This document shows, in pieces, positions 7,852 to 14,956 of a stretch of 64,000 nucleotides of DNA. The notes under the pieces were generated by a model. It ran no database searches. It saw nothing but the letters and a program-made list of their open reading frames with translations, and was not told the DNA's origin. How positions within the stretch are numbered: position 1 is the stretch's first letter; each line of letters begins with the position of its first letter. The stretch covers positions 434,001 through 498,000 of the forward strand of contig NZ_BAABJI010000002.1 in NCBI RefSeq assembly GCF_039543225.1, read 5' to 3'. This DNA comes from Mucilaginibacter defluvii (GTDB lineage: Bacteria > Bacteroidota > Bacteroidia > Sphingobacteriales > Sphingobacteriaceae). The position numbers and the translations under genes are program-made.

Positions 7852-8605
7852 CAAAGTTTTCCTCGACGCTAAAGTTGCACAATACAACCGTCCTGAATTT
7901 ATAACACCTGACCCGGTAAGCATACCACATATGTTTACTACAAAGCAGGATATTGAGATCATGGGATTTTGGGCGGCTACGTTGGCCTGGGGGCAAAGGG
8001 GAACCATCATTAAAAAATGTAAGGAGTTGATCAGCCTGATGGATGGCGCGCCCTATGATTTCATTATAAACCATGAGGAACCCGACCTGAAAAAACTGCT
8101 CAACTTTAAGCACCGCACATTTAATGACATTGATACGCTGTATTTTATAGCTTTCTTCAGGCAGCATTATGAGCGGTTTGATTCATTAGAAGATGCTTTT
8201 ATGCCCTCGGGTTCGGTTGATTGGAATGCGGAGATGGCTTTAAATTATTTCAGGTCATACTTTTTTTCGCTGCCTGATTATCCGCATCGTACAAAGAAAC
8301 ATGTATCGTCGCCCTCACAAAAATCAACCTGTAAGCGGTTGAATATGTTTTTGCGTTGGATGGTAAGGAAGGATAGCTGTGGGGTTGACTTTGGCATCTG
8401 GAATCGCATAAAGCCTGCTGATTTGATTTGTCCCTGCGACTTGCACGTGAATAGGGTAGCCCGCAAATTGTTGTTGATAACCAGAAAGCAAACGGATTGG
8501 CAAACCGCCGTTGAACTCACCAATAAATTAAAGGAATTTGATGCCGATGATCCCGTTAAGTACGATTTCGCGCTGTTTGGTTTAGGTATCGAGGAAAAAT
8601 TTTAA
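7802..8605 (+). CDS. TIGR02757 (DUF2400) family protein
   Basis: 267-residue conserved protein of unknown function. Family features are LDAKVAQYNRPEFITPDPVSIPHMF, IMGFWAATLAWGQRGTIIKKCKEL, a central FMPSGS segment, NMFLRWMVRKDSCGVDFGIW and the C-terminal PVKYDFALFGLGIEE. The conserved block starts at about residue 17. The first ~16 residues include LPLQGEGG, encoded by a G/C-block repeat, so the repeat appears to have become coding sequence or has displaced the original start. No other start codon lies close upstream of the conserved block. Confidence 0.85.
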   Translation: MLISKFQELPLQGEGGLKVFLDAKVAQYNRPEFITPDPVSIPHMFTTKQDIEIMGFWAATLAWGQRGTIIKKCKELISLMDGAPYDFIINHEEPDLKKLLNFKHRTFNDIDTLYFIAFFRQHYERFDSLEDAFMPSGSVDWNAEMALNYFRSYFFSLPDYPHRTKKHVSSPSQKSTCKRLNMFLRWMVRKDSCGVDFGIWNRIKPADLICPCDLHVNRVARKLLLITRKQTDWQTAVELTNKLKEFDADDPVKYDFALFGLGIEEKF

Positions 8606-8752
8606 CAGACAATTTTGTTAACATGTAAGTACCTGTAGTGCTGAAAGGTAAATCAGTAAAACGGAAATGTGGAGAACTTATTACATCCTCAGTTGCGAAA
8701 TTTATCCTTAATGCGCATATTTACAACGAAATACCAATCGCAAACCTAATAG

Positions 8753-8782
8753 AAAGGCACATCATTCAATGTGTCTTTTATT
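8753..8782 (+). terminator. Terminator after the TIGR02757 gene
   Basis: Stem AAAGGCACAT / ATGTGTCTTT (one G-U pair) with a 6-nt loop, running into a T-rich tail. Confidence 0.6.
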
Positions 8783-8829
8783 TTGAACATTAGCTAAATC
8801 GATCTAAGTATATAAATTCGTAATAAATA

Positions 8830-8862
8830 AAAAATGCCCGTAATTTTTACGGGCATTTTTTT
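8830..8862. terminator. Strong bidirectional terminator hairpin
   Basis: Perfect 14-bp stem AAAAATGCCCGTAA / TTACGGGCATTTTT with a tiny loop and T-runs on both strands. It sits between convergent genes and can end transcription from 7802-8605 (plus) and 8884-9102 (minus). Confidence 0.85.
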
Positions 8863-8883
8863 TCGGTGTGTTCTCTTTGGTGA

Positions 8884-9102
8884 TTATTCCCAGCCTGAAC
8901 CTTTTTTAGCTGCACCATTTTTAATGTGCTCTTCAGCTTTAGCCTTACCAAGTATGGCGGCAAGTTTATTACCGTCTTTATCTTTACCGGTTGCAATGTA
9001 GCGACCAGCTTTTACGTCGATTACCGGATCAATGATTGGAACGTTTTTGGTTTTGGTTTTTACTGAATAGGCGGTGATTGCGCCTTCGCTTTTTGTTGCC
9101 AT
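8884..9102 (-). CDS. Small conserved-looking hypothetical protein
   Basis: 72 residues, lysine-rich, with no signal peptide or membrane segment. It reads as one compact domain: EGAITAYSVKTKTKNVPI, then a Gly/Asp turn region (TGKDKDGNKLAAIL) and a basic Ala/Lys tail. I do not recognise a named family. Clean codon use, the strong terminator directly downstream and a sensible ATG support it as real. It stands alone between terminators. Confidence 0.65.
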   Translation of the reverse strand: MATKSEGAITAYSVKTKTKNVPIIDPVIDVKAGRYIATGKDKDGNKLAAILGKAKAEEHIKNGAAKKGSGWE

Positions 9103-9280
9103 AACTAGATTTTAATTTGTTTCTACTAAGTAAATGTTGATTTTACATTATTTGTTTGAAACAAACATAAACCTTTGCATTAAACAAAAGAATAGCAACA
9201 AGCATTTTTTGAACGTTTTTTATGCACAAAATCATGTTTTTAACATTTTTCTCGCGGATGTTTCTGTAAAAGCAAGTAAC

Positions 9281-9315
9281 AAAAAAGCGATACAGTGATT
9301 TACTGTACCGCTTTT
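9281..9315 (-). terminator. Terminator after the Pro/Thr-rich secreted protein gene
   Basis: Stem AAAAGCGATACAGT / ACTGTACCGCTTTT with one mismatch; on the minus strand it ends in a run of T. Confidence 0.75.
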
Positions 9316-9350
9316 CCATATAGCGCATAGATTGCGCTGCTCATATTATA

Positions 9351-9848
9351 TTATTTCTGAGGTGACATACCGCCGCCGGTTGTACCAGTTCCCATACCTG
9401 TCCCGCTACCTGTTGGTGAAGTGGTTGGGCTTGTAGTCGGCGTAGTCGGACTAGTTGTTGGCGCCGTTGGACTCGTAGTCGGTGGCGTAGTCGGACTAGT
9501 AGTTGTTGGTGGTACCGTCGGGCTCGCTGGACTAGTTGGCGCCGGTGTTGTGTTAGGCGTTGTTGTAGGCGCCGTTGGATTAGCCGGATTTACCGGGTTG
9601 GTATTCGGGCTTGTCGGGCTCGGATTAGCCGGGTTTACTGGTGTTGTACCAGGCGTGGTTGAGCCTGGCCTAACCTGTTTAGTGGTACCTTTCTTAGTTG
9701 CAGGAACAGTGTCTTGCTGCATGCCATCAATTTGATGATAGGCTATAGGTGTACGGTTAGTATTGTTATTCTGATCTGTGGTAACTTTTGCATAGCCAAA
9801 CGCACATGTTGCGCTTACTGCCAATGCTATTAAACTTACTCGTTTCAT
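9351..9848 (-). CDS. Secreted low-complexity Pro/Thr/Ser-rich protein
   Basis: 165 residues. A signal peptide (MKRVSLIALAVSATCAFGYA) is followed by a short polar region, and from about residue 60 the rest is Pro-Thr-Ser repeats such as SPTTPTTSPTTSP, with a Gly-rich end. This resembles an extended, possibly O-glycosylated linker or surface protein rather than an enzyme. Sphingobacteria glycosylate Ser/Thr in extracytoplasmic proteins, so that is plausible, but it is inference. The repetitive DNA also yields a long mirror frame on the plus strand, which is not a gene. Confidence 0.7.
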   Translation of the reverse strand: MKRVSLIALAVSATCAFGYAKVTTDQNNNTNRTPIAYHQIDGMQQDTVPATKKGTTKQVRPGSTTPGTTPVNPANPSPTSPNTNPVNPANPTAPTTTPNTTPAPTSPASPTVPPTTTSPTTPPTTSPTAPTTSPTTPTTSPTTSPTGSGTGMGTGTTGGGMSPQK

Positions 9849-9986
9849 AATTTTTTTCTTTTAAGTTATTTGTATTAACCTATGCTATAACTATGCCAAA
9901 AATGCCTGGTCATGAAAATTAAATCAGTTATTTGAACTCAACAATTAGCATGCTGGATTGTATCAAAGTACATAATCACTATTACC

Positions 9987-10466
9987 ATGAAATTTAAATA
10001 TCTTCCAATTTTAGCAATTACAGCGGCCTTCGCAGCCTGCAACTCAAACCCAAACACAAAAACTGCTGATAGTATAGCGGCAGATAGCGCGAACAATGAT
10101 ACCACAGCGCAAGCGGCTGCGCCCGGCCATATATGTTTTTTAAATACTGAAGGAACCCAAAAGCAGGATAGTACTAAAGTACATTTGATGATAGACGGCA
10201 ATAAAGTTACCGGCGATATGCAATGGCTGCCGAAAGAAAAGGATGCGCGCAAGGGCACACTGGAAGGGACTCAGGACGGTAACATCATCAAAGCGGTATG
10301 GACATTTATGCAGGAAGGAATGAAGGATACTATGGCGGTAGAATTCAGTTTTCCGGGTGATAAACTTTTACAGAAACCGTTTAAGGTGAATGCTAAAGAT
10401 GGCCGCCAGGTTACAGATGCCAAGGCAGATTATACAGTAGTATATGATAAGGTTGACTGTAAATAA
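9987..10466 (+). CDS. Putative lipoprotein, unknown function
   Basis: 159 residues with a lipoprotein signal: MKFKYLPILAITAAFAAC, the Cys at residue 18 being the predicted lipidation site. A Ser/Ala/Asp linker follows (residues 20-45). The mature domain, beginning near GHICFLNTEG, looks like a small beta-rich fold in which alternating polar and hydrophobic strands carry MIDGNKVTGDMQWL and GNIIKAVWTFM. I assign no named function. It is monocistronic, with SDR downstream on the same strand after about 100 nt. Confidence 0.8.
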   Translation: MKFKYLPILAITAAFAACNSNPNTKTADSIAADSANNDTTAQAAAPGHICFLNTEGTQKQDSTKVHLMIDGNKVTGDMQWLPKEKDARKGTLEGTQDGNIIKAVWTFMQEGMKDTMAVEFSFPGDKLLQKPFKVNAKDGRQVTDAKADYTVVYDKVDCK

Positions 10467-10567
10467 TCCGTCGGCTAAAGGCTTTACACTACAATAACAA
10501 AACTGACGGCAACTGTATGTTAATTTGAATACGCATTGCAAAAAGCAATGCATAAACATTTACAAAC

Positions 10568-11362
10568 ATGGATTTACAGTTAAAAGGAAAAACTGCTTTG
10601 GTTAGCGGTTCTACTCAAGGCATTGGATATGCCATAGCAAAACGACTACTTACAGAAGGGGCCAGGGTTATTATTAATGGCCGCAATCAGCAAAAACTTG
10701 ATGATGCTGTAGCGAAGTTAAAACAAGAAGTGCCCGGCGCTGATGTAAGCGGCGTAGCTGCGGACTTTGCGAGCGCAAACGATGTGGATGCATTACTTGC
10801 AGCTGTTGACGAAGTAGATATACTGGTTAACAACGCGGGTATATTCGAGCCGAAACCATTTGAGCAAATTAGCGATGAGGAATGGCTGCGCTTTTTTGAA
10901 GTTAACGTATTAAGCGGTGTCAGGCTGTCAAGGCATTACTTCCCAAAGATGCTTAAAAAGGACTGGGGGCGCGTAATATTTATTTCCAGCGAATCAGGCA
11001 TAAACGTGGCCGAGGAAATGATACACTACAGCACAACGAAAACCGCCCAGCTAACCATTAGCCGCGGCCTTGCCGAGCTAACTAAGGGAACTAATGTTAC
11101 CGTAAACGCGGTACTGCCCGGGCCGACACGTTCAGAAGGGGTAAATGAGTTTGTTAGTCAATTAGCCCAAGGCCAAGGAGTTACGCTTGAAGACGCTGAA
11201 CGCGATTTCTTCAAAACGGCACGCCCAACATCATTGATACAGCGCTTTGCCAGTGTTGATGAAATTGCAAACCTGGTAGCTTACGTGGCAAGCCCGTTAT
11301 CAGCCGCTACCAACGGCAGCGCTTTACGTGCTGATGGGGGCGTAGCGAAACTTATTATCTAA
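10568..11362 (+). CDS. SDR family NAD(P)-dependent oxidoreductase
   Basis: Classical short-chain dehydrogenase of 264 residues. The Rossmann motif is SGSTQGIGYAIAKRL near residue 14 and the structural NNAG near residue 89. The catalytic residues are visible as the Ser in FISSESG and the Tyr/Lys pair in YSTTK (YxxxK). C-terminal VNAVLPGPTRSEGV and the final RADGG are typical. Basic residues after the second strand (NGRNQQK) hint at NADP(H). The substrate cannot be told from sequence. It ends at a strong hairpin terminator. Confidence 0.9.
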   Translation: MDLQLKGKTALVSGSTQGIGYAIAKRLLTEGARVIINGRNQQKLDDAVAKLKQEVPGADVSGVAADFASANDVDALLAAVDEVDILVNNAGIFEPKPFEQISDEEWLRFFEVNVLSGVRLSRHYFPKMLKKDWGRVIFISSESGINVAEEMIHYSTTKTAQLTISRGLAELTKGTNVTVNAVLPGPTRSEGVNEFVSQLAQGQGVTLEDAERDFFKTARPTSLIQRFASVDEIANLVAYVASPLSAATNGSALRADGGVAKLII

Positions 11363-11381
11363 ATAAAACTAAGTATTAAAT

Positions 11382-11413
11382 AAAAACGCCGCTTTAATTA
11401 AGCGGCGTTTTTA
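11382..11413. terminator. Bidirectional terminator between SDR and ppnP
   Basis: Stem AAAAACGCCGCTT / AAGCGGCGTTTTT with T-runs on both strands, between convergent genes. Confidence 0.88.
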
Positions 11414-11414
11414 T

Positions 11415-11699
11415 TTAGCGGTATTTACAGAGGTAAGAAACCTGTGTGTCGGCTTTAACTTTGAAATTTTGATTGGCTTCAATTTCAAACGATTCGCCGT
11501 TTGTATATGCCTGCCACGTTGATTCACCACCCGGTAGCAGGGCATGCAACGTGCCTTCAATTACCTTCATGGTTTCGTGCTGTGATGTGCCAAATTCATA
11601 CTCACCCGGCTCAATAACACCTATAGTTGATTTACCTTCGGCAGAAGTATAGGCAAGCGATTTAACAGCGCCTTCAAAATATTCATTTACGTTTATCAT
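11415..11699 (-). CDS. ppnP: Pyrimidine/purine nucleoside phosphorylase (DUF1255)
   Basis: Single-domain cupin-like enzyme of 94 residues. The PpnP/YaiE family phosphorolyses a broad range of nucleosides. Family features: MINVNEYFEGAVKSLAY at the N-terminus, GVIEPGEYEFGTSQHETMKVIEGTL in the middle and SFEIEANQNFKVKADTQVSYLCKY at the end. The length matches the family exactly. It is a lone gene sharing a bidirectional terminator with the convergent SDR. Confidence 0.92.
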   Translation of the reverse strand: MINVNEYFEGAVKSLAYTSAEGKSTIGVIEPGEYEFGTSQHETMKVIEGTLHALLPGGESTWQAYTNGESFEIEANQNFKVKADTQVSYLCKYR

Positions 11700-11787
11700 A
11701 ATTTATCTATATAAATGGGTTTCAATATGTAAATTAAAATAATACGCCGCAACAAGTGTTAAAAATATGGGGCAGTGCGCGCTTTTT

Positions 11788-12393
11788 TTACTTGAGCTTA
11801 TCTTTAAAAATTTTCTCGAGTTTATCCATCTTTGGCTTAATAACTATACGGCAATATGGTTGTGAGCCATTCAGCTTATAATAGTTTTGATGATAATCCT
11901 CGGCTTTATAAAAGTTTTTCAGTGGTGCAATCTGGGTTACTACCGGCTTGCCAAAGGCATTTTGCGCGTTTAACTCATTTTTATATTTTTCGGCTAATGC
12001 TTTTTGGTCAGCGTTGCTGTAAAATATCACCGAACGGTATTGTGTGCCTACGTCAGCACCCTGGCGGTTAAGTGTAGTTGCATCATGCATTTTCCAGAAC
12101 ACTTCCAGCAGGTCTTTATAGCTGATCACGGCCGGATCATAAGTAACTTGAATTACTTCGGCATGGCCGGTTTGGCCGCTGCTCACGTCTTCATAGGTAG
12201 GATTAGACACCGTACCGCCCGAATAACCGGACTCCACTTTTTTAACACCCTTTAATTGCTGAAATATTGCCTCGGTACACCAAAAGCAACCCATACCAAA
12301 TGTAGCTTTTTCGGTTTTAGCTTTCGATTGTGCATTTACATTTATGGCGGCAATCAGTAAGGCGATCACCATTATCCAAATCTTTCTCATCAT
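11788..12393 (-). CDS. msrA: Peptide-methionine (S)-S-oxide reductase with signal peptide
   Basis: Repairs methionine-S-sulfoxide in proteins. 201 residues. The catalytic motif GCFWC gives the active-site Cys at about residue 36, followed by FQQLKGVKKVESGYSGG, GHAEVIQVTYDP and GADVGTQYRSVIFY, all MsrA hallmarks. An N-terminal hydrophobic segment ending in NVNAQ looks like a Sec signal, so the enzyme probably works in the periplasm on oxidised envelope proteins. A second ATG directly follows the first, so the start may be one codon later. Confidence 0.94.
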   Translation of the reverse strand: MMRKIWIMVIALLIAAINVNAQSKAKTEKATFGMGCFWCTEAIFQQLKGVKKVESGYSGGTVSNPTYEDVSSGQTGHAEVIQVTYDPAVISYKDLLEVFWKMHDATTLNRQGADVGTQYRSVIFYSNADQKALAEKYKNELNAQNAFGKPVVTQIAPLKNFYKAEDYHQNYYKLNGSQPYCRIVIKPKMDKLEKIFKDKLK

Positions 12394-12468
12394 GATTGTT
12401 ATTTAAATGATGTACGGAGCTGCGGGCAATATAGTTTATAAACCGTTCAGTTTTACAAATTGCCGACA

Positions 12469-13227
12469 TTACCGTACATTAAGCTGGGCTATTTGCTGTT
12501 TATACTTAACAGGCAATAAAAGGTTTTTTGCCAGCGCCGCCAGGTTTACATACTTCAGTTTTTTATAGACGAATAGCACCGGTTTAATCCAAAGCGCGTT
12601 ATTTAAACCAAGGTGCTGCTTTACTACTGTTGGGACTAATATAGATTGTACGCCCAGCATAATATGATAGCGCAACCAGCCCAAATGTTTTTTATACTGT
12701 TTATACAGGTCAATGCTGAATTCGCTTTTTATGAGGTTTTGCTCCAGGTGCTCTTGCCGGGCAATCAACCAATCAGTATGTGATGCTGGTAGCTGCTTAA
12801 GGCTCATTTGCATACCCATACGGTAAAACACATCAAAAACTTCCTGTTTTTCCCTGGGAGTGAGCTTGCGTTCCAATAATTCAAACGAGCGGATAGAATA
12901 ATCTATCAACATAAACAAGACATCGCGGTAAGCCCAATCAGGTATTTGCGAGCCGCGGCTTTTCTCAACGCCCTGGTGTATGGCGGTTATTCTGTTAATA
13001 GCCTGAAGCGCTACATCCTCATCAGCAAATATGATCGAACGTGAATAAGCTACTGTTGAAAAGAGACGGTCTAAAGGATCAGCAGGTAACTTACCTGTGT
13101 AATATAACCAGTCTACCGCTTTGTTAAGCGAGAATTCTGATGCGGCACCGGCAAATATAAAAAGTACCGTATCTGCATTTCCCCAAATTTGTCGCACTAT
13201 TGAATCTTTAGCTACGAAAGTTCTCAT
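12469..13227 (-). CDS. MpaB-like oxygenase family protein (DUF2236)
   Basis: 252 residues that fit the MpaB/latex-clearing-protein-like family. Seen: SIVRQIWGNADTVLFIFAGAASEFSLNKAVDWLYYTG at the start, then DPLDRLFSTVAYSR and IHQGVEKSRGSQIPDWAYRDVLFMLIDYSI, where the family places its haem-ligand and acidic residues. Its substrate is unknown. Its ATG overlaps the end of the upstream DUF2809 gene by four bases, so the pair is probably co-translated. Confidence 0.75.
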   Translation of the reverse strand: MRTFVAKDSIVRQIWGNADTVLFIFAGAASEFSLNKAVDWLYYTGKLPADPLDRLFSTVAYSRSIIFADEDVALQAINRITAIHQGVEKSRGSQIPDWAYRDVLFMLIDYSIRSFELLERKLTPREKQEVFDVFYRMGMQMSLKQLPASHTDWLIARQEHLEQNLIKSEFSIDLYKQYKKHLGWLRYHIMLGVQSILVPTVVKQHLGLNNALWIKPVLFVYKKLKYVNLAALAKNLLLPVKYKQQIAQLNVR

Positions 13228-13610
13228 ATAATGCTGGCTTTAAATGTGTTGCCTCTTTGCTTTTCAATGATGATAACGATGATGGCGCCGAGCGTATACG
13301 CCAGCATATCCACCCATGAAAAAGCATACCCCATTACAGTTACGGCTAATTTCGAATGTTGCAGGCCGAGCCGCGCGGCTAAGTTCATGTACTGACTAAA
13401 CTCAACCAGGTAAGCAAAAGTCAGGGATCCAAAGGCAGCACGAACAGGGCTGATATGGAAGAAGGTCTTCACAAAACAATACACCATAATTACAACCAGC
13501 AGATCGCCAAAATAGGGGCGGATGATGGAATCGTTAACGTAAAGCGCAATCAGGCACTCAACCAGAAAGAGTGTTATAAAGAGAATGAAATAAAATTTAA
13601 TGAATTTCAT
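13224..13610 (-). CDS. DUF2809 family small membrane protein
   Basis: 128 residues with about four hydrophobic helices. The family feature is the first loop RPYFGDLLVVIMVYCFVKTF, followed by AFGSLTFAYLVEFSQYMNL and a last helix with WVDMLAYTLGAIIVIIIE. Its function is unknown. It is translated just upstream of the MpaB-like gene with a four-base overlap, which suggests a shared role. No signal peptide besides the first transmembrane helix. Confidence 0.8.
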   Translation of the reverse strand: MKFIKFYFILFITLFLVECLIALYVNDSIIRPYFGDLLVVIMVYCFVKTFFHISPVRAAFGSLTFAYLVEFSQYMNLAARLGLQHSKLAVTVMGYAFSWVDMLAYTLGAIIVIIIEKQRGNTFKASII

Positions 13611-13682
13611 ATTTAAAAAGTACTTTTAAATACAAAGTAAATGTTTATCATTATAAAATGCAAGCATTTGCAGACAGTTCTG

Positions 13683-14546
13683 TTAAAAATATTTTTGATA
13701 ATTTTTAGGCAGTGACTTAATCGGTTTAATATATATGTCTTTATAATAGACCTCAGCCGCCTCGCTCTGAATTTGCAACCGCCCGCCAGTAAGTGGTTTG
13801 TAGGTGTCGCCATCTTTGTATGATGAGCCGCTCAGCGCCATAACAACATGGCCATTTAATATGTGCAGGCTTTTGTCGCCAAAGCATATTAGCTCAAGAG
13901 TATTCCAATCATTATTTGGCTTTTCGTAATTATGGCTTTGCTGTACAAAATTATTGCCTGCACCCATAAATGTTTTTACACCTGCCGGGTCGTATACCAT
14001 GGTGTCTTTTTTAGCCGGTGTTTTTTTAGTTTTAATGTAACCCGCTGATGAAGCAATGCACCAGTAATCGCCGCAGCCGCCTTCCATTACCTGCATTTCC
14101 TGGCCAAGCATCCATGATCGCCAGTAGTCTACACCCGCTTCTCCGTTGGAGTGATAAATAACACCCGAATCTTTGGGCTCGTTTAACCGCGGAACCCACT
14201 TTTTATCTCCCCACTTTACCTTCAGTTTTAAACGATAATTTTTGAAGGACTGCCTGGTGTACAAGCACCCGTAAACCTCGCCGCTAACATGTAATATCGG
14301 TTGCGTGCTATTTTTTACAAGGGTGAATACGCCGGTCTTATCATTATTATAGCCGATAGGTTTTACAGGTTTACCGTTTTTGTCAACCGGCATTGCGCCC
14401 TTGTAGCCATCCTTATGCCGATAGCTTAAGTAAGTTTCCCATTTGCTTAACTTGTTATCAAGCAACGGCGTCCATCCGTAGTTATTGGTAAACGAAGTGA
14501 AAAAGATGATGAGAGCGGGAGTAAGCAGGTAGTAAATGCGTTTCAT
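13683..14546 (-). CDS. Secreted DUF1080 (3-keto-disaccharide hydrolase-like) protein
   Basis: 287 residues with a signal peptide at the N-terminus (MKRIYYLLTPALIIFFTSF). The DUF1080 fold is a concanavalin-like beta-sandwich. Seen: GWTPLLDNKLSKWETYL, LHVSGEVYGCLYTRQSFKNYRLKLKVKWG, DSGVIYHSNG, EMQVMEGGCGDYWCI and the closing GGRLQIQSEAAEVYYKDIYIKPI, which is diagnostic. Some relatives hydrolyse 3-ketoglycosides. The cell location is probably periplasmic. It stands alone, separated from DUF2809 by about 70 nt. Confidence 0.9.
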   Translation of the reverse strand: MKRIYYLLTPALIIFFTSFTNNYGWTPLLDNKLSKWETYLSYRHKDGYKGAMPVDKNGKPVKPIGYNNDKTGVFTLVKNSTQPILHVSGEVYGCLYTRQSFKNYRLKLKVKWGDKKWVPRLNEPKDSGVIYHSNGEAGVDYWRSWMLGQEMQVMEGGCGDYWCIASSAGYIKTKKTPAKKDTMVYDPAGVKTFMGAGNNFVQQSHNYEKPNNDWNTLELICFGDKSLHILNGHVVMALSGSSYKDGDTYKPLTGGRLQIQSEAAEVYYKDIYIKPIKSLPKNYQKYF

Positions 14547-14626
14547 TTAAGGTTTTAATTTATCGCTGTTAAATTACCGCCTTGCAGCATTATTATTTTA
14601 CCAAAACATGGTGTTATATTAACAAG

Positions 14627-14701
14627 ATGGATTGGATGAACTTTATGTTTGCGCCGCGGTTCAAGCACAAACCGCGGGCAATACATAAAGCTTATAGGTA
14701 G
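14627..14701 (+). CDS. Possible 24-residue small ORF
   Basis: ATG to TAG, 25 codons, very basic, rich in Met and aromatic residues at the start (MDWMNFMFAPRFKHKPRA...). An inverted repeat CCGCGGTT / AACCGCGG (14654-14661 and 14670-14677) sits inside it. I do not recognise the peptide, and it may be chance. Confidence 0.2.
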   Translation: MDWMNFMFAPRFKHKPRAIHKAYR

Positions 14702-14956
14702 ATGTGAGAAAACTGCTAATGTGATGGGTATTAGGTATTACCACGTTGTAAAATTAATCACACGGCTGTGTTTTGCCGTGAGTTGTATAACCCATAATGG
14801 GTACACTTTAAACGCAACTAAAAAGGGTGAAAACACCCATTACATATAGTTTTGCGGTTAATCGTGCAGATTGTTAATAAAAACCATTTTTCAACAAACC
14901 CAATAAAGTCGGGTTAAGAGGCTAACTTTATCAGGTTAAAAACCGAGGTAACAGAT
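14702..14956. other. Hairpin-rich intergenic region upstream of mutS
   Basis: The gap from the DUF1080 start to mutS is 410 nt. Besides a possible tiny ORF it holds CACGGC/GCCGTG (14761-14780), ACCCAT-A-ATGGGT (14790-14802) and GGGTG/CACCC (14825-14838). A TAGTTTTG box at 14847-14854 fits a mutS -7 element. I could not assign an RNA family. Confidence 0.4.

Noticed and set aside
9143..9328. 61-codon minus-strand frame
   Set aside because: It overlaps the terminator hairpin of the upstream gene and shows no recognisable sequence.
9421..9735. Long plus-strand frame rich in Gly and Val opposite the secreted Pro/Thr protein
   Set aside because: It is the mirror image of Pro/Thr-repeat coding DNA on the minus strand and has no start context or domain of its own.
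14649..14849. 66-codon plus-strand frame upstream of mutS
   Set aside because: Composition is atypical for coding DNA here, it crosses several hairpins and resembles no family; a shorter frame at 14627-14701 is only marginally better.
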